A stretch of 13,926 bases of DNA from an uncultured Eubacteriales bacterium (GCA_900556665.1 USPX01000035.1:1-13926); one strand, 5' to 3'. Shown: positions 1-7,577, counted from the stretch's first letter. Made by a program: numbers and translations. The notes: generated by a model from the sequence alone, not told the origin.

Positions 1-55
1 AGTAAGTATAGAGCTTGATGTATTTATAGTATTAATATACTTGTATGTAAATGCT

Positions 56-102
56 AAGAGGGAGTCGCAAGATTAGTAGTGATTTTGCGACTCCCTCTTT
101 TT
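56..102 (+). terminator. Intrinsic terminator, rightward, convergent with spoVAF-like gene
   Basis: A perfect 15-bp inverted repeat (56-70 with 85-99) encloses a 14-nt loop and runs into five T residues (98-102) on the plus strand. The T-tract is strong rightward and weak leftward. It therefore mainly fits termination of a gene lying to the left of the window, and may only partly serve the leftward gene that stops at 116. The bases before it (1-55) hold no recognisable gene end. Confidence 0.75.
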
Positions 103-115
103 GATTTGCGTAAAT

Positions 116-1546
116 TTATTTACTATCTACCTTTTGTTTTTCGCTTAGGCGAGTACGGAAGAGGAGATGCCATAAGGCATTGGCATTAAAGGGAATAAGT
201 GGGTAGAGGTAAGGTTCTCCGGTGAAGGTTTTAGTGAGGGTAATGACTACGACGATAATGATAACACCGGCGATGAAGCCCCAGAAGCCGAATAGTCCAG
301 TAAGAAGGACTAAGAGTAATCTAGAGAACTTGAATGCGTAGGTAAGCTCTATACTAGGTTGATCGAAGCTAGAGATAGCAATAACGGCTTCGTATAAAAT
401 TGTATGAGGAATAAACCAGCCAGTTTGTACAGCAAAGTCTCCGAGGATAAGCCCTCCAATGATTGAGAGAGAAGTACCTAGAGCATCTGGCGTATTCAGT
501 GAGGCTAGGTTTAAGCCATCCAGTGCAATCTCTAATATGATAAACTGCAAAAATATCGGTATGGCATAGGCGACATCGGGAAGTAGGAAGTCTAAAGCAC
601 TACCTCGAATCCACTGCGGATTATCAGTAAATAAAATGAATAGAGGTGATATAAGTAAGTTGGTAAAGAAAACAATATAACGAATAAGTCTTAAATAATT
701 TCCTGTAATAACAGGCATATAATAGTCGTCTACAGATTGCATGAAGTCAAAAATATTAGTAGGTAAAATAAGTGCTGTAGGTGTATTATCAACTAATATG
801 ACTACCTTGCCTTCCATAATGTGAGCAGCAGCGACATCAGGTCTACCTGTATAACGTGCCTTTGGAAATGGATTGCAAGTAGAATAAGAATGAATAGCTT
901 CTACTAAACTTTGATCTCCCATTGTAAGGGCATCTACTTTTAAATCTTTTACAGCATTTTTAACCTTTTCTAAAGTTTTCTTATCTACTTTATTGCGCAT
1001 GTAGGCAATTACTACATCAGTACGAGAAATATCACCCACAGAGTTCATTTCAAAAACTAGATGTGGATCACGGATGCGTCTACGAATAAGAGAGGTATTA
1101 ATGACCAAGGTTTCTACAAAACCATCATGTGCACCACGAAGAACTTTTTCTTTTTCAGGTTCCTCAGTACCACGAGTCTCATAGGTTCTTACATCTATAA
1201 TAAGTGCTTCATCGAAGTTAGGACCTAGTAATATAGTTTGCCCAGAGAGCAATGCCATAATAATCTTGTCCAAATTTTTTTCGGTAGCTACTTCAACGCT
1301 GCTAATGGCTTTTTCACTTAATTCTTTAGCTGTTTTTATAGTTTTAAAGATATCTTCGCTAATATTGACCATATCTCTGCGGACATATTCAAGATTAGTA
1401 TCTTTCATAAATCCATCTAAGTAATAGAGATAAAAGGTTGTATCATGTACTGTGATAATACGTTCAAGTATATCGAAGCTTTCACCTAGTTTTAGGGCAG
1501 CACGAATTTTTTGGACATTATCTTCAAGATTGTTTGTTATGTTCAT
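116..1546 (-). CDS. spoVAF: SpoVAF/GerA-family spore germination membrane protein
   Basis: This encodes a GerA-family protein, most like SpoVAF, of 476 residues (B. subtilis SpoVAF is about 490). The family acts in the inner membrane of the spore and takes part in germination. The first 260 or so residues are soluble and charged; the C-terminal 200 hold about five membrane segments, with conserved-looking stretches such as QSVDDYY, NTPDALGTSL, GDFAVQTGWF and FDQPSIELTYA. The start chosen is the ATG at 1546, preceded by GGTGGTGA at good spacing. An in-frame ATG at 1618 would add 24 residues but lacks a clear ribosome binding site. The gene is divergent from tadA across 160 bp and has no spoVA partners in view. 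GerA-family membership is clear from the sequence. The SpoVAF rather than GerAA assignment rests on the pattern 'LNTPDALGTSL...GWFIPHTILYEAV' and is less certain. No convincing forespore sigma promoter was found upstream. Confidence 0.82.
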   Translation of the reverse strand: MNITNNLEDNVQKIRAALKLGESFDILERIITVHDTTFYLYYLDGFMKDTNLEYVRRDMVNISEDIFKTIKTAKELSEKAISSVEVATEKNLDKIIMALLSGQTILLGPNFDEALIIDVRTYETRGTEEPEKEKVLRGAHDGFVETLVINTSLIRRRIRDPHLVFEMNSVGDISRTDVVIAYMRNKVDKKTLEKVKNAVKDLKVDALTMGDQSLVEAIHSYSTCNPFPKARYTGRPDVAAAHIMEGKVVILVDNTPTALILPTNIFDFMQSVDDYYMPVITGNYLRLIRYIVFFTNLLISPLFILFTDNPQWIRGSALDFLLPDVAYAIPIFLQFIILEIALDGLNLASLNTPDALGTSLSIIGGLILGDFAVQTGWFIPHTILYEAVIAISSFDQPSIELTYAFKFSRLLLVLLTGLFGFWGFIAGVIIIVVVITLTKTFTGEPYLYPLIPFNANALWHLLFRTRLSEKQKVDSK

Positions 1547-1610
1547 AAAGTCACCACCATTGCAGAATAGAATAAAGATAGGATATGCACAATACAAAAA
1601 AATATACTTC

Positions 1611-1641
1611 TTGCACATTTACTATGGAAAGATGCTATAAA
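1611..1641 (+). promoter_or_regulatory. Candidate promoter for tadA (extended -10)
   Basis: TTGCAC (1611-1616) is followed after 19 bp by TATAAA (1636-1641), with an extended TG one base upstream of the -10 (1633-1634). The spacer is slightly long but the TGn motif compensates. It lies about 65 bp before the tadA start. This is a sequence-pattern inference only. Confidence 0.4.
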
Positions 1642-1706
1642 AAATTATATAATTTAGATATGAAACACAATAAGACTATTACCAAGGACTATTAAAAGGA
1701 GACATC

Positions 1707-2174
1707 ATGGAAGAGGATATTCTATTTATGAATGAAGCGCTTATAGAAGCCAAAAAAGCATATGAGTTAGATGAAACACCAATAGGAGCAGTTATTGTTC
1801 ATAATGGTAAAATCATTGGAAGAGGCTGTAATAGAAGAAATACAGATAAGAACTCATTAGCTCATGCTGAAGTAATTGCAATTAATGAGGCTTGTGAAAG
1901 TATAGGGGATTGGCGTTTAGAAGAATGTACAATTTACATCACATTAGAACCATGTCCTATGTGTGCAGGTGCAATTGTACAAGCTAGAATCCCAAGAGTT
2001 GTATTTGGGGCAACAAGTCCAAAAGCAGGCTTTGGTGGTTCTGTAATTAACGTACTACAAATGGAAGCCTTAAATCATCGATGTGAAGTTATCCAAGGAG
2101 TAGCTCAAGAAGAGTCAAGCGACTTGCTAAAAAAATATTTTAGAAATATGAGAAATAAAAAAACTAAGGAATGA
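1707..2174 (+). CDS. tadA: tRNA-specific adenosine deaminase TadA
   Basis: TadA deaminates A34 to inosine at the wobble position of tRNA-Arg(ACG), so that one tRNA can read several CGN codons; it is a cytoplasmic zinc enzyme. The 155-residue protein has the usual family length. It shows the deaminase signature: His53-Ala-Glu55 (zinc ligand plus the catalytic proton-shuttling Glu) and Pro82-Cys83-Pro-Met-Cys86 (two zinc ligands), within the typical context TLEPCPMCAGAI. The N-terminus (FMNEALIEAKKAYELDETPIGAV) is also typical. A good ribosome binding site (AAAAGGAGA) precedes the ATG. It starts a rightward block with the small YbjN-like gene (18-bp gap) and the SRP RNA gene. In B. subtilis the tadA homologue (yaaJ) likewise lies directly upstream of the SRP RNA. 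Confidence 0.96.
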   Translation: MEEDILFMNEALIEAKKAYELDETPIGAVIVHNGKIIGRGCNRRNTDKNSLAHAEVIAINEACESIGDWRLEECTIYITLEPCPMCAGAIVQARIPRVVFGATSPKAGFGGSVINVLQMEALNHRCEVIQGVAQEESSDLLKKYFRNMRNKKTKE

Positions 2175-2192
2175 TATGGGAGGCAAAAGGTT

Positions 2193-2627
2193 ATGGCAAC
2201 TTATCCAAGACACAAAAAAGCAAGAATGATTAGAGATTATATGATCGAAAAAGATGTAATCAAAATGTTTAAAGAAGAAGAACAAGAAAAAGTAATCTTA
2301 TTTAGAACGATATATCCTATGAAAGGTGATAATAAACCAGTTGTAATTAATGTAGATGATACACCATATGTTGGAACACAAGTTTTAGTTGCGCCAGAAG
2401 TACCAGAAGACAAGAAACCAGCTATTTTAGAACTTATTAATAAATTCAACTTAGAATTACCAACAGTAAAATATGTTTTAACAGCAGATAGCGGCGTTGT
2501 AGCTTCTATGTTCTTCCCAGCTGATGAAGAACACTTTGATGCAGAACGTGTTGTAAGAACAACAGTTGAAATTATGAGAGTTGTAGCTGATAAACAATAC
2601 GAAGCACTTAAAGAAGCTCTTCTTTAA
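2193..2627 (+). CDS. Small YbjN-like protein of unknown function
   Basis: A soluble 144-residue protein with no signal peptide or membrane segment. The N-terminus is basic (PRHKKARMIRDYM), followed by an alternating beta-strand/helix pattern. Its C-terminal half (FNLELPTVKYVLTADSGVVASMFFPADEEHFDAERVVRTTVEIMRVVADKQY) resembles the YbjN/CesT-chaperone-like fold, in which a strand pair with a small hydrophobic loop is followed by a long helix. That resemblance is by eye and the biochemical role is unknown. It starts 18 bp after tadA with a clear GGGAGG ribosome binding site, so it is very likely co-transcribed with tadA. No terminator separates it from the SRP RNA promoter at 2652, so tadA transcripts may run into ffs. 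Its position between tadA and ffs is not found in the B. subtilis arrangement. Confidence 0.85.
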   Translation: MATYPRHKKARMIRDYMIEKDVIKMFKEEEQEKVILFRTIYPMKGDNKPVVINVDDTPYVGTQVLVAPEVPEDKKPAILELINKFNLELPTVKYVLTADSGVVASMFFPADEEHFDAERVVRTTVEIMRVVADKQYEALKEALL

Positions 2628-2651
2628 AAAAATAGTAATTAAAAACAGTAA

Positions 2652-2680
2652 TTGACATATAACATGAAAACTGTTAAAAT
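2652..2680 (+). promoter_or_regulatory. Strong sigma-A type promoter of the SRP RNA gene
   Basis: A perfect -35 TTGACA (2652-2657), a 17-bp spacer and -10 TAAAAT (2675-2680), with extended TG at 2672-2673. The predicted start is near 2687-2690, about 20 bases before the first base of the SRP RNA closing helix. A near-consensus promoter fits an abundant stable RNA. Confidence 0.85.
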
Positions 2681-2706
2681 GTTTTTGTGACATAAATCAG
2701 TCAAAC

Positions 2707-2978
2707 AATTTCCGTGCTAGCCGGGGAGGCAGCGGTGCCCTGCACTTGCAATCCGCTATAGCAAGGGTGATGCTTCGTCTGAGGCATTAAATTGTATGGT
2801 CTGCCTTTAGTAAGTGGCGATGAGAATTGGGTCTTACGCAATAGGCACTTGTGAACCGTGTCAGGTCCGGAAGGAAGCAGCACTAAGCAAGCCCGTCTAT
2901 GTGCCGTGAGGGTGCCTAGTTTGAGTTTACTGCTAGAGTAACGCGTGTAATTTATTGTCGAAGCGAAGTGCACGGATT
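2707..2978 (+). ncRNA. ffs: Large (Alu-containing) signal recognition particle RNA
   Basis: This is the RNA core of the signal recognition particle. It binds Ffh and targets ribosomes making membrane proteins to FtsY and the Sec translocon. About 270 nt long, it is of the large Bacillus/Clostridium type (B. subtilis scRNA, 271 nt). The ends pair: TCCGTGC (2711-2717) with GCACGGA (2970-2976). The Alu region near the 5' end carries the conserved run GGGGAGGCAGCGGTGCCCTG and then GCAATCCGCT. The Ffh-binding S-domain helix 8 is clear at about 2860-2885: GTCAGGTCCGGAAGGAAGCA, with the GGAA tetraloop at 2869-2872 and the asymmetric internal loop bases. The exact ends are estimated from the closing helix. 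It has its own strong promoter and terminator. The 90-codon open frame on the opposite strand here is a chance shadow. Confidence 0.96.
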
Positions 2979-2994
2979 AATTAATAAGAACAGT

Positions 2995-3016
2995 AGCGAG
3001 CGTAAGCTCGTTTTTT
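2995..3016 (+). terminator. Intrinsic terminator of SRP RNA
   Basis: A short hairpin CGAGC (2997-3001), GTAA tetraloop, GCTCG (3006-3010), extendable by G-U and A-T pairs, followed by six T residues (3011-3016). It lies 20 bp past the mature SRP RNA 3' end. Confidence 0.85.
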
Positions 3017-3034
3017 ATTTGCTTAAAAACATGC

Positions 3035-3077
3035 AAAAAGGAGTAGCTTTAAGTTAAATTTAAGGCTACTCCTTTTT
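3035..3077. terminator. Bidirectional terminator between ffs and the AraC-type gene
   Basis: AAAAAGGAGTAGC (3035-3047) pairs with GCTACTCCTTTTT (3065-3077), the stem extending inward with TTTAA/TTAAA-type pairs around a 7-nt loop (3053-3059). There is a T-tract in either orientation. It can back up the SRP RNA terminator rightward and end the leftward AraC-type transcript that stops at 3091. Confidence 0.85.
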
Positions 3078-3090
3078 GTGTGTAGGTTCA

Positions 3091-3987
3091 TTAATTGTGT
3101 GTTAAAGACTGATAACGTTGTCTATACTCAGATGGTGTGTGATGAATATATTTCTTAAACAGTTTGGCAAAATAAGCTGTATCATTAAATCCAACATCAG
3201 TAGCAATATCTGAAATTGAATAGGTAGTATCTCTTAGCATAATAGTGGACATGTTTATGCGTTGTTTATTAAGATAAGTAATAATAGTTTCCCCTGTTGC
3301 ATTGTAAAAACGATCACTTAATGTGGTGCGATTAATATGAAATATTTTACTAAGCTGTGGAATTGTGATTTTTTCTTTAAAATTATCGTGTAAATATAAA
3401 AGTAAGTCGTGTATTTCTAATGAAGCCTCAGCAACAAATGATTCAGATAAAAGCGCATTTGTTTTTACAAGCGTTTCTATGTATGTAATCATGGCATAAA
3501 TTGTATTATGCGTACCATAATTTATTATATTACTATTACTAAGAAGAGACATGTATTTCTGAAGTTGTTTAAGAGCAGGTTCAGAAGATTTAACTTGTCC
3601 CACATAATTGGCACTTCGTTTGAAAAATATAGAAAGCTTAAGCGCAGCTTCAATATCACTGGCTGAAAAAGTATGGTCAAACTGTCTTACAGTTTTAAAG
3701 TCAAAAGAAGTATTGATTATACTAGGGTGAAAGGATAGAATCTGCCCTTGGAGATTTTTACCACTAGTAATAGTGAGTTTTTCTGTTTCGTTGATACATA
3801 ATACCATTGGTGCAATAAGCGTAAGATTGGAATCATTAATAGTACATTTACCAGACCCCTTTTCTAGAAGAATAATGCTGAACTTATCGGTGTGAGCTAT
3901 ACATTTAGGAAATGAACTTTCATTAATGCTTTCTAACGTATATTTGCATGGTACATTATTAGGAATAAATCTATTAACTAAATCCAT
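3091..3987 (-). CDS. AraC-family transcriptional regulator
   Basis: A DNA-binding activator or repressor of the AraC/XylS family, 298 residues from the chosen start. The C-terminal 100 residues form the double helix-turn-helix domain: the first helix-turn-helix is around ITIPQLSKIFHINRTTLSDRFYNATG and the second around YSISDIATDVGFNDTAYFAKLFKKY, ending with the family's PSEYR motif. The N-terminal 150 or so residues look like a cupin-type sensing region (strand-rich, with SIILLEKGSGKCTIND); the ligand cannot be told. The start at 3987 has AGAAGGTG directly upstream; an ATG at 4035 would add 16 hydrophobic residues with no good ribosome binding site. It is isolated from ytaF by a hairpin at 4117-4148, so it probably has its own promoter, and the target genes are unknown. 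Regulators of this family often control neighbouring genes, but nothing here shows which. Confidence 0.93.
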   Translation of the reverse strand: MDLVNRFIPNNVPCKYTLESINESSFPKCIAHTDKFSIILLEKGSGKCTINDSNLTLIAPMVLCINETEKLTITSGKNLQGQILSFHPSIINTSFDFKTVRQFDHTFSASDIEAALKLSIFFKRSANYVGQVKSSEPALKQLQKYMSLLSNSNIINYGTHNTIYAMITYIETLVKTNALLSESFVAEASLEIHDLLLYLHDNFKEKITIPQLSKIFHINRTTLSDRFYNATGETIITYLNKQRINMSTIMLRDTTYSISDIATDVGFNDTAYFAKLFKKYIHHTPSEYRQRYQSLTHN

Positions 3988-4116
3988 ATAAGCACCTTCT
4001 ATAAAAAATATAGCATAGTTTACAATTAGATTCAATATCTTTTTTAGATAATTTAAAATATTTAATACAAAAGCTGCATATTTTTTAATTATATTAAAAG
4101 TTAGAGTATAAAGGTT

Positions 4117-4148
4117 ACAAAAGAGAGAGGTTTATTTCTCTCTTTTGT
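4117..4148 (-). terminator. Probable terminator of ytaF
   Basis: An 11-bp perfect inverted repeat, ACAAAAGAGAG (4117-4127) with CTCTCTTTTGT (4138-4148), and a 10-nt loop, just past the leftward ytaF stop. The T-run lies partly inside the stem and the tract beyond it is weak (TTTTGTAAC), so termination may be incomplete. It lies within the 168-bp gap between ytaF and the AraC-type gene start. Confidence 0.55.
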
Positions 4149-4155
4149 ACAAAAG

Positions 4156-4779
4156 CTATAATAGATTTAATATGGCTAATAAGATTAATATAAAACCACT
4201 AAGCCAAGAAATATCTATATTTAGAGTTTCCACGCATTTCTTGCCTAACAATACACCTAAAAAGATTGCAAGACCATGTAAAATAATGGATAATGAGAGG
4301 GTTTGTAATAAATTAACATTGTTAAGACCGAAACCTAAACCTACTATTAAACTATCTAAGGAGAGAGCGATGCCTAGATAGATGGCTTCTTTGGTGCTTA
4401 AAATCTTAGAATGATCTAAGTCAGCTTTGGTAGCATCTGCATAGACATTAAGAATGAGTTTAAAATCAAAAAGATTAAATTCAATATGACTTGGATCTAA
4501 AGCTTTTTTATTTAAGAAGTTTTTTAATATACCTTCAAAAAGTCTACTTATGCCTAATATAAGTAGAACGCCAAAAGAAAGAAAACTGGTTATGTCTAAA
4601 GGAAGGAAGTTCTTAAACCAAGAACCAAGCCCAAGGGCTATTGCTAAGAAAACTGTGGAGATAATAGACATAATTGCACCAGATATAAAAGGGATTTTGA
4701 TTTTATTAGTACCATAAGCAAAACTAGCAACAAGGGCATCGATACATAATGAAAGAACTAGTAAAAGTGACTCTAACAT
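4156..4779 (-). CDS. ytaF: Sporulation membrane protein YtaF (MntP-like family)
   Basis: A 207-residue polytopic membrane protein with about six hydrophobic segments. It has the internal-duplication look of the MntP/YtaF family: an N-terminal LCIDALVASFAYG and a later ALSLDSLIVGLGFGL, each with an acidic residue (Asp14 and the Asp of LSLD) inside a membrane helix. MntP proteins export Mn(II). YtaF is the sporulation-associated branch, and the KIKIP loop after the first helix is typical of it. The substrate of YtaF is not established. A central soluble loop separates the two halves. The start at 4779 has GTGAGGT upstream. A CATAATA box, like the -10 of forespore sigma factors, lies about 30 bp upstream, but it has no matching -35 box and is only suggestive. 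Confidence 0.88.
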   Translation of the reverse strand: MLESLLLVLSLCIDALVASFAYGTNKIKIPFISGAIMSIISTVFLAIALGLGSWFKNFLPLDITSFLSFGVLLILGISRLFEGILKNFLNKKALDPSHIEFNLFDFKLILNVYADATKADLDHSKILSTKEAIYLGIALSLDSLIVGLGFGLNNVNLLQTLSLSIILHGLAIFLGVLLGKKCVETLNIDISWLSGFILILLAILNLL

Positions 4780-4865
4780 AATATAAACCTCACAAAGATG
4801 TTCTAGTATATATATTATGGAAATTAGCTTAAAAATGTAGCTTGTTTATAAATGAAATATAAAAT

Positions 4866-4908
4866 AAAAAGAGTTGTGCCCAGATTTGGTTGGGTCACAA
4901 CTCTTTTT
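4866..4908. terminator. Bidirectional-looking terminator of the hydrolase gene
   Basis: AAAAAGAGTTGTG (4866-4878) pairs with CACAACTCTTTTT (4896-4908), and an inner CCCA/TGGG pairing extends the stem past a bulged T at 4895. T-tracts exist on both strands. It sits 2 bp past the leftward hydrolase stop (4911) and separates it from ytaF. Confidence 0.85.
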
Positions 4909-4910
4909 GT

Positions 4911-6017
4911 TTACTCAATATGAGATTTGTAAAAATCAAGTACTGTATTGAGGTAAGGGATAAATAACTCATTTGGTGTACTAAATAATTCATGTTTAGC
5001 ACCTGGTACGAAAATAAGCTCTGCACTTGGTACATTATTAACTAATGCATATTGAGGCTCAGGTAATACAAGACTATCATTTTCAGATTGGAAAAGTAAA
5101 ATAGGTGTTGTAATACGCTTTAAGTTTTCTGGTTTAATCATATTGCGTGTAGCACTAAGTGATTCTTTAAGCCAAGAATATGAAGCACCACTTGTTTGAA
5201 GGTGTTCGTTATTTATTTTTTTATTAAGGTAGTAGTTAAAACGTGCAAGTGAACTTGATGAACTAGCATCAAAAGTTTCATCTTCAAGATTAAATGGAGC
5301 ATGTGAAATAACATATTGACTACCTTGACCTAAAAGTGTAGCAGTGTTAGAAATAATATTTGCAGCAAATTTTGGAACAGATCCTAGGTTAATGCCTAAC
5401 ATAGGTGAAGAAAGTACTGCAGCGTCAAATAAATCAGGGTATGTTTCTAATAAACCAGTTCCTATACCACCACCCATTGAATGTGCAAATAAGAAGAGTG
5501 GTAAATCTTCTTGCTTTGAAGTGATAAATTCATTGATAAAGGTATATAAGTCATTAATGTAATTATCAAAACTTTTAACATCTACTAGAGATAAATCACT
5601 TGTTGTACGCTCTGATAAACCATGTCCGCGATGGTCTATAAGATATACATTAAAGCCTTCTTTTAAGAAGTAATAAGCTAGTTCTGTATATTTCTCTAAT
5701 GATTCTGTAAAACCATGAGAAACAACGATATTACCTTTTGCAGAAGGTGTTGTATAGTATTCATAATAAAGATCTGTATCATCATTAGATTTGAAATAAC
5801 CAGAAGTTGTAACAGAGGCAATATAAGGCTCTACAATTTCTAGCATTTGTGCTTCAAAGTTATCTTCTGACAATACATAGTCATTTGTTTTTAAAGAAGT
5901 ATCTAAATGTGTCATGTTAGATACAGAAGTATTTGTGTTAAAAGTAAAGTATCCAGCAATTGCAATCACTATAAGTAATGCAAGAATGCCTAGATGCTTA
6001 ATGTGTTGCTTTTTCAT
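4911..6017 (-). CDS. Membrane-anchored or secreted alpha/beta hydrolase (monoacylglycerol lipase/PldB-like)
   Basis: A serine hydrolase of the lysophospholipase/monoacylglycerol-lipase type (Hydrolase_4 fold). The 368-residue protein begins with a basic stretch and one hydrophobic segment (residues 9-27), which gives a signal peptide or anchor with the enzyme outside the cell; there is no lipobox cysteine. The catalytic triad is visible: Ser180 in AHSMGG, Asp314 in SENDS and His342 in AKHEL. The oxyanion-hole motif SHGF (100-103) and the DHRGHGLS strand (128-135) are also present. The likely substrate is a lipid ester, but this cannot be settled from the sequence. The start at 6017 has GAAAGGAC upstream and lies inside the chemoreceptor gene, whose stop is at 5998, so the two reading frames overlap by 20 bp and are probably translationally coupled. 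Confidence 0.93.
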   Translation of the reverse strand: MKKQHIKHLGILALLIVIAIAGYFTFNTNTSVSNMTHLDTSLKTNDYVLSEDNFEAQMLEIVEPYIASVTTSGYFKSNDDTDLYYEYYTTPSAKGNIVVSHGFTESLEKYTELAYYFLKEGFNVYLIDHRGHGLSERTTSDLSLVDVKSFDNYINDLYTFINEFITSKQEDLPLFLFAHSMGGGIGTGLLETYPDLFDAAVLSSPMLGINLGSVPKFAANIISNTATLLGQGSQYVISHAPFNLEDETFDASSSSSLARFNYYLNKKINNEHLQTSGASYSWLKESLSATRNMIKPENLKRITTPILLFQSENDSLVLPEPQYALVNNVPSAELIFVPGAKHELFSTPNELFIPYLNTVLDFYKSHIE

Positions 6018-6813
6018 TGAAAGTCCTTTCAGTAATTAAGTTTTGTGAATGAATAAGTTCATTAGAATAATCTTTTACTAATTTAGCTTTTGAGGCAATT
6101 TCTTGGAACGAAGTATTAAGGTTTTGAATAATCATTGTAATATTAGAAATGCTATTAGAAGTTTCTGTATTTTGAGTAAGTGTATCAGAAATAGCAGCTT
6201 CTACAATTTGCACTTCATGGGCTAAATGTGTAATAAGATTTTGTGATTCTAAAATTCTATCAATCACTAAGTTTTGATGTGAAACCATTTGATCAAAGTC
6301 ATTTTGAGAGGTTTCAAGGATTTGGAGATTTTTTTGTAAGCTATCTTCAATTTGTGTAATTGAAGATAAGGAATCATTTGTGTCATGATTGACTTTAGTT
6401 ATAATCTCTTTGATGTATTCAGTAGACCTTGTTGATTGTTCAGCTAATTTTTTGATTTCAGAAGCTACAACAACAAAGCCTCTTCCAGCTTCTCCTGCTT
6501 TAGCAGCTTCTATAGAAGCGTTTAAAGAAAGAAGGTTTGTTTGCTCTGAAACATCATTAATAATTTTAAGGGCATTAGAGATTTCTGTAGTACTTTCAGA
6601 TAAAGAAATGAAATGTGCCCTAGAGCTTTTACTCACAGCATTAATATCATTAATATTATGTGTTAAGCTTGTGATATTATCTTTACTAATTGAAGTCATA
6701 GTACGAAGTTCTTTTGTGAGTTCACTAATTTCTGAAGAAGCGTTATAAGTTTTTTCGATATCCTTAGAAATTTGTGAAACTGCTTTAGAACTATCATAAG
6801 CAGTTTGAATCAT
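5998..6813 (-). CDS. Chemoreceptor signalling half (methyl-accepting chemotaxis protein, C-terminal fragment)
   Basis: The cytoplasmic signalling module of a methyl-accepting chemotaxis protein, which binds CheW and CheA and controls flagellar rotation. From the first in-frame ATG (6813) it has 271 residues, nearly all coiled coil. The hairpin tip is intact at residues 89-113: [24 protein letters not shown], followed by the usual [11 protein letters not shown]. There is no membrane segment or HAMP domain in this half. The ATG at 6813 has no Shine-Dalgarno sequence. The frame is open for a further 29 codons upstream, up to the TAA at 6901-6903, and none of these codons is ATG, GTG or TTG. As an independent gene it would therefore be poorly started; it is better read as the distal part of the gene beginning at 7530. 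Its 3' end overlaps the hydrolase by 20 bp. Confidence 0.85.
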   Translation of the reverse strand: MIQTAYDSSKAVSQISKDIEKTYNASSEISELTKELRTMTSISKDNITSLTHNINDINAVSKSSRAHFISLSESTTEISNALKIINDVSEQTNLLSLNASIEAAKAGEAGRGFVVVASEIKKLAEQSTRSTEYIKEIITKVNHDTNDSLSSITQIEDSLQKNLQILETSQNDFDQMVSHQNLVIDRILESQNLITHLAHEVQIVEAAISDTLTQNTETSNSISNITMIIQNLNTSFQEIASKAKLVKDYSNELIHSQNLITERTFNEKATH

Positions 6814-6900
6814 GCTTTGTGCATTAAGTGCGATATTAGAACTTGTTTTATTGATTTCAGTAACAGCGTTAGTGCTTTCATTAATGTTCGTATAAAGTTC

Positions 6901-7530
6901 TTAGATTGTTGTATTCGTTTTTGAAGCATTATCTAATGTATGTTCTAAGATGTTTTGAATTTGTTCAGTTTGATTAACTGAACTCATGAAGATTTTGTTT
7001 GCTTTAGTTGAAAAGGCCATAAAGAATAAGCCCATACATAAGATTTGTAATGAATAAAAAATAATCGAAGAAATTATAGTTGAAGTACCATAAGCAATAA
7101 CGCGTTTTTCAGCAAAAGTTAATGGTACTAAACTTGCTACTATTAAAGTAGGTATTTTAATTTTTAAAATATGCTTAATTAACTTGATGTCTAAGTATAA
7201 AGCTGCAATACCTAGAGATAGTAATAAAATAATTGAAGCATATAACCAAGAACTCATATAAATAAGCATGCTAATACATTCAGCACATATAATAGTAACT
7301 ATGGCAAATTTTGAAGTATCCTTTGCATATTTATAGTAAAGTCTTGGAATAAAACAAAAAATTAAAGATAAAAAGATTAAATAATCTTTTGGCTTAAAAT
7401 TAAACCCTTTACGATGTATAAATAAATAAATGATATTTATTATAAGTAAATAGGTACCTACTTTAAGAGCTTTAAGTACTAAAGTGTTAGATTCTTCTGT
7501 ACTATGGGTGAGTATTGAATTCGAAGTCAT
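6901..7530 (-). CDS. Membrane half of the interrupted chemoreceptor
   Basis: A 209-residue product with about six hydrophobic segments between residues 20 and 180 and a short charged C-terminal helix (SSVNQTEQIQNILEHTLDNASKTNTTI), which then stops at the TAA at 6901-6903. It has no recognisable enzyme or transporter motif. Its start has a very strong AGGGGGA ribosome binding site 8 bp before the ATG. By itself it would be a nameless membrane protein. The same-frame continuation with the methyl-accepting domain shows that it is the sensor and membrane part of that receptor. Chemoreceptors with six membrane helices and no extracytoplasmic domain are usually thought to sense through the membrane or inside the cell, but no ligand can be named. 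Confidence 0.75.
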   Translation of the reverse strand: MTSNSILTHSTEESNTLVLKALKVGTYLLIINIIYLFIHRKGFNFKPKDYLIFLSLIFCFIPRLYYKYAKDTSKFAIVTIICAECISMLIYMSSWLYASIILLLSLGIAALYLDIKLIKHILKIKIPTLIVASLVPLTFAEKRVIAYGTSTIISSIIFYSLQILCMGLFFMAFSTKANKIFMSSVNQTEQIQNILEHTLDNASKTNTTI

Positions 7531-7569
7531 AATAATCCCCCTAATAATATAAATTATCCATCGTATTAT

Positions 7570-7577
7570 TTATCGAC
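7570..7577 (-). promoter_or_regulatory. Candidate sigma-D (motility) -10 element before the chemoreceptor
   Basis: On the minus strand this reads GTCGATAA, one base off the flagellar sigma-28/sigma-D -10 box (GCCGATAA). It lies 40 bp upstream of the chemoreceptor start. The -35 partner (consensus TAAA about 15 bp upstream) is weak: the best is TTAC or TAAC-like at 16 bp. The chemoreceptor context makes the match plausible, but it is not proven. Confidence 0.4.

Larger units (their letters stand above)
5998..7530 (-). pseudogene. Six-TM chemoreceptor gene interrupted by one in-frame TAA
   Basis: Reading leftward from 7530, the membrane half and the signalling half share one frame (1533 bp, 511 codons including the final stop) with a single internal TAA at codon 210 (6901-6903). 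The 29 codons between the two open stretches are all sense and continue the helical heptad pattern (NASKTNTTI, stop, [20 protein letters not shown]). The composite would be a 510-codon chemoreceptor: six N-terminal membrane helices without a periplasmic sensor domain, then a HAMP-less coiled coil. A single substitution from CAA, GAA, AAA or TAC/TAT would explain the stop. The alternatives are read-through or a sequencing error. Confidence 0.8.

Noticed and set aside
1452..1640. 62-codon plus-strand frame inside spoVAF
   Set aside because: It lies entirely opposite the N-terminal part of the spoVAF-like gene and has no RBS or recognisable product; it is a shadow.
2610..2630. Hairpin AAAGAA/TTCTTT at the end of the YbjN-like gene as a terminator
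   Set aside because: The stem is short and AT-rich and is followed by A residues on the plus strand rather than T; it is not a terminator.
2701..2973. 90-codon open frame on the minus strand across the SRP RNA
   Set aside because: It is antisense to a structured RNA with clear homology to the SRP RNA; the frame is a by-product of base composition and has no ribosome binding site.
4145..4381. 78-codon plus-strand frame opposite ytaF
   Set aside because: It is opposite the C-terminal part of ytaF, begins inside the terminator hairpin and has no ribosome binding site.
6823..6881. Short out-of-frame ORF (about 23 codons) between the two chemoreceptor halves, ending in an ATGA overlap with the 6813 ATG
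   Set aside because: It could look like a coupling cistron that restarts the signalling half, but it has no Shine-Dalgarno sequence and its amino acids look like a frame shadow of the helical linker.
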